Assembly: GCA_949499045.1 (NCBI GenBank)
Contig: CATEEE010000106.1
Span: 1-8,719, forward strand
Origin: Marinobacterium sp. xm-d-530
GTDB lineage: Bacteria > Pseudomonadota > Gammaproteobacteria > Pseudomonadales > Balneatricaceae
Reading direction: 5' to 3'
Length of the DNA stretch: 8,719 nt
The notes under the pieces are model-generated. The model saw nothing but the letters and a program-made list of their open reading frames with translations, had not been told where the DNA came from and ran no database searches. A program made the position numbers and the translations under genes. Numbering within the stretch: the first letter of the stretch is position 1; each line of letters opens with the position of its first letter. Positions 6,468 to 8,719 of this stretch are shown one piece after another.

Positions 6468-7598
6468 GTGTTGCGCCACTGGCTGCTACTTTGCCTCTTC
6501 TGTAGTTCCCCCATACTAGCGGGAACAGCGGAAGAGACAGAGAAGAAAATCAAACAGCTGACTGCGCAGATGCAGTCGCTTCAAAAAAGTGTCGCAAAAA
6601 AACAGGGTGATCAGCAGGCGCTTCAGAAAACGCTTCGTGAAGATGAGCGCAAAATTGCTGAAATTGCGTCTAAAAAGCGTGAAGTTACGCTATCTATCAA
6701 TAATTTGACTGGTCGTGCGAATGCGCTTAGCGGTGATCAAGCACGTCTAAAACAGTCTGTTGAAAAAGAGCGTGCTCTATTAGTTTCGCTTCTTCAAGAG
6801 CAGTATCGAAAAGGTCGTCAGCCAAGGCTGAAAATGATCTTGAGTGGGACAGAACCACAGACGGTTGATCGTATGCTGCGTTACTACGACCACCTTAGCG
6901 ACGTTTTAAAAAAACGAGTGACTAACTATCAAACATTGCTAGGTGACTTTGATCAGAATCGCGCCGACCTGAGTGCGACTGAGTCCCAACTGCTGTCTGA
7001 AAAGCAGGCGCTAGTTGAGCAGGAAACTCGGCTTGAGCAAGCTTACCGCAAACGTCTAAAAACCCTGGATGAGATTAAGCGAAACATTGGTAGCGAGAAA
7101 AACCAGCTGACCAAACTTGAGCAAGATCGCAAACAGCTTGAGTCATTGTTGGTAGAAATTGAGCAGTCCCTTAAAGATAACTTCGTCGATATCGACACGC
7201 CGCAGATTGCCAAGCGAAAAGGGAAATTGGATTGGCCAGTATCAGGAAAGCTGGCGCTTAAATACGGCAGTAAAAAGAGCACTCTCTCAAGTGATGGTAT
7301 CTTCATCAGTTCCGATTCAGGTAAAGCTGTTAGAGTGGTGCACCCAGGTCGTGTTGTCTTCTCTGAATGGCTAAAAGGCTATGGGCTGTTGATCATCGTG
7401 GACCATGGGGATGACTACCTAAGTCTCTATGGTCACAATCAGAGTCTATTGCGTAACACAGGTGATTGGGTGCAGGCAGGCGAGACTTTATCACTCACGG
7501 GTAGCAGTGGTGGCTATGATCAGACTGGCCTCTACTTCTCACTTCGTCATAATGGTAAGAGTTTTAACCCAGTTCCTTGGTTAAATAAAAAGAGATAA
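6468..7598 (+). CDS. envC: Murein hydrolase activator EnvC
   Basis: The 376-residue protein has a signal peptide (hydrophobic residues 5-17, likely cleavage after ILA at 18), a long Lys/Glu/Gln-rich coiled-coil region from about 22 to 240, and a C-terminal LytM/M23 domain from about 255 to 374. The LytM domain lacks the zinc ligands of active peptidases: the HxxxD site reads SSDGIFIS (274-281) and the HLH site reads LYF (355-357). This is the hallmark of EnvC, which does not cut peptidoglycan itself but activates the amidases AmiA and AmiB at the division septum, with FtsEX as partner. E. coli EnvC is slightly longer (about 420). The start is a GTG two codons after the gpmI stop; a TAA in frame just upstream rules out anything longer, and a shorter start would lose the signal peptide. 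There is no clear ribosome binding site, suggesting coupling to gpmI. Two A7 runs lie in the coiled-coil part. Confidence 0.95.
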   Translation: MLRHWLLLCLFCSSPILAGTAEETEKKIKQLTAQMQSLQKSVAKKQGDQQALQKTLREDERKIAEIASKKREVTLSINNLTGRANALSGDQARLKQSVEKERALLVSLLQEQYRKGRQPRLKMILSGTEPQTVDRMLRYYDHLSDVLKKRVTNYQTLLGDFDQNRADLSATESQLLSEKQALVEQETRLEQAYRKRLKTLDEIKRNIGSEKNQLTKLEQDRKQLESLLVEIEQSLKDNFVDIDTPQIAKRKGKLDWPVSGKLALKYGSKKSTLSSDGIFISSDSGKAVRVVHPGRVVFSEWLKGYGLLIIVDHGDDYLSLYGHNQSLLRNTGDWVQAGETLSLTGSSGGYDQTGLYFSLRHNGKSFNPVPWLNKKR

Positions 7599-7622
7599 AT
7601 CTAATCAGTGATAGGTGGTCTT

Positions 7623-8719
7623 ATGTTGTTTCGTTCCGTTAGCTTTTTGCTCCTTTCAAGCCTCTTATCATTGAATGCCTTTGCCTATCCTACAGAACAG
7701 ACCAGCGAAGAGCCTTCCGAAAACCAATTGCCACTCGATGAACTGCGCCGATTTGCCGAAGTCTTTAGCAGTATTAAAAAGAGCTACGTTGAGCCGGTCT
7801 CTGATCAACAGTTATTAGAAGATGCGATTGCAGGTATGGTGCGTGGCTTGGATCCGCACTCGGACTACTTGATTAAAGAGGCGTTCGACAATCTGCAAGA
7901 ACACACTAACGGTGAGTTTGGTGGATTGGGTATCGAAGTCGGTATGAAAGATGGCTTTGTTCATGTCATTACGCCACTGGATGACACACCTGCTCAAGAG
8001 GCAGGCATTAAAGCGGGCGATCTGATCACTAAGTTAGATGATACCCCTATTCAAGGCATGTCACTCAGTGATGCTGTGAAACTGATGCGTGGTAAAATTG
8101 GTGAGTCGATTCGCATCACCATCATGCGAGAGGGTGTCGACGCCCCCTTTGAAGTTGAGCTGGTTCGTGCAGCCATTAAGATTCGCAGTGTCAGAAGCCG
8201 TCTGTTAGAGCCTGGTTTTGGTTACGTTCGCATCAGTGAGTTTCAGGCCAACACAGGCCAAGAGCTGTTAGATGCTCTGGCTAAATTACAAAAAGATGAG
8301 GCCCTCAAAGGACTTGTACTGGATCTGCGAAACAACCCTGGTGGCGTTCTGCAGGCTGCCGTTGCCGTCTCGGATGCCTTCCTTGATGAGGGTTTGATTG
8401 TCTACACAGAGGGACGCATTGCTCGATCTGAACTGGAGTTTAATGCGACGGATGAACTGGCTATCGGTAATGTGCCACTCATTGTGCTGATTAATGGTGG
8501 TTCTGCATCAGCGTCAGAGATTGTTGCTGGTGCACTACAGGATCAGAAACGTGCCGTCATCATGGGCACTCAGAGTTTTGGTAAAGGTTCGGTACAAACG
8601 GTTGTACCACTTTCAGAAGATCGTGCGGTCAAGATCACGACTGCACGCTACTTCACCCCCAATGGACGATCTATTCAAGCCCAAGGCATTCGCCCCGATG
8701 TGGTTGTTGAAGACCTACA
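7623..8719 (+). CDS. S41 family C-terminal processing peptidase (CtpA-like), 5' part
   Basis: The frame is open from ATG 7623 to the window end, giving 365 residues of a protein that normally runs to about 400-450. A signal peptide covers residues 1-21 (cleavage after AFA). An N-terminal helical region with RGLDPHSDYL (74-83) is followed by a PDZ domain at roughly 95-180 (FGGLGIEVG, AGIKAGDLITKLDD) and the protease core. Catalytic residues can be assigned by family spacing: S296 in GGSASASEI, K321 in QSFGKGSVQ and Q325. LDLRNNPGG (233-241) and YFTPNGRSIQAQGIRPDV (343-360) are family signatures. Such proteases trim or degrade periplasmic proteins, including peptidoglycan hydrolases in some species; the target here is unknown. 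AGGTGG at 7613-7618 is the ribosome binding site. It lies 24 bases after envC and is probably in the same operon. Confidence 0.95.
   Translation, partial: MLFRSVSFLLLSSLLSLNAFAYPTEQTSEEPSENQLPLDELRRFAEVFSSIKKSYVEPVSDQQLLEDAIAGMVRGLDPHSDYLIKEAFDNLQEHTNGEFGGLGIEVGMKDGFVHVITPLDDTPAQEAGIKAGDLITKLDDTPIQGMSLSDAVKLMRGKIGESIRITIMREGVDAPFEVELVRAAIKIRSVRSRLLEPGFGYVRISEFQANTGQELLDALAKLQKDEALKGLVLDLRNNPGGVLQAAVAVSDAFLDEGLIVYTEGRIARSELEFNATDELAIGNVPLIVLINGGSASASEIVAGALQDQKRAVIMGTQSFGKGSVQTVVPLSEDRAVKITTARYFTPNGRSIQAQGIRPDVVVEDL

Noticed and set aside
6468..7598. EnvC as an active M23 zinc endopeptidase
   Set aside because: The zinc-binding histidines and aspartate expected in both metal motifs are replaced, so an amidase activator role fits better.
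1..8719. Search for mobile elements, CRISPR arrays, phage or defence genes, tRNA and riboswitches
   Set aside because: All substantial coding space is taken by housekeeping or small accessory genes, intergenic gaps are at most 167 bp, and no terminal repeats, spaced repeats or tRNA-like folds were seen.

Overview
The window reads as ordinary chromosomal sequence from a gammaproteobacterium, most likely a marine Oceanospirillales-type organism. The strongest evidence is a conserved block known from E. coli: a minus-strand set rhodanese (yibN-like)-grxC-secB, facing away from a plus-strand set gpmI-envC-S41 protease. The proteins look like clear orthologs of the E. coli ones, but the flanking genes differ from enterics. 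The genus assignment is inference from gene content and general composition only.

Layout. Positions 1-339 hold the C-terminal half of a DTW-domain protein (TapT-type tRNA modification enzyme), cut by the window start. Positions 415-1569 encode a type I glycerate kinase, which runs into the 3' end of a convergent thioredoxin-family gene (1556-1930, minus). A 132-bp AT-rich spacer separates that gene from a plus-strand pair, a MAPEG-family membrane protein (2063-2446) and a dihydroflavonol-reductase-like SDR (2453-3493). A strong hairpin at 3513-3538 sits between this pair and the convergent secB. On the minus strand follow secB (3559-4041), grxC (4073-4333) and a membrane-anchored rhodanese (4330-4746); transcription runs rhodanese to grxC to secB. 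A 167-bp divergent promoter region (4747-4913) leads to gpmI (4914-6464), envC (6468-7598) and a CtpA-like S41 protease (7623 onward, cut by the window end).

How the genes fit together. The rhodanese-grxC-secB unit combines thiol/sulfur chemistry with the export chaperone SecB; the first two genes overlap by ATGA. The gpmI-envC-ctpA unit combines glycolytic phosphoglycerate mutase with two exported cell-envelope proteins: EnvC, which activates septal amidases, and a periplasmic processing protease. Glycerate kinase and GpmI both act at the level of phosphoglycerate in lower glycolysis, though they are in separate units.

No gene-free stretch exceeds 170 bp. I saw no RNA genes, insertion sequences, phage genes, CRISPR arrays or toxin-antitoxin pairs. 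I did not find an undescribed system; the observations offered are modest regulatory and sequence-level points.
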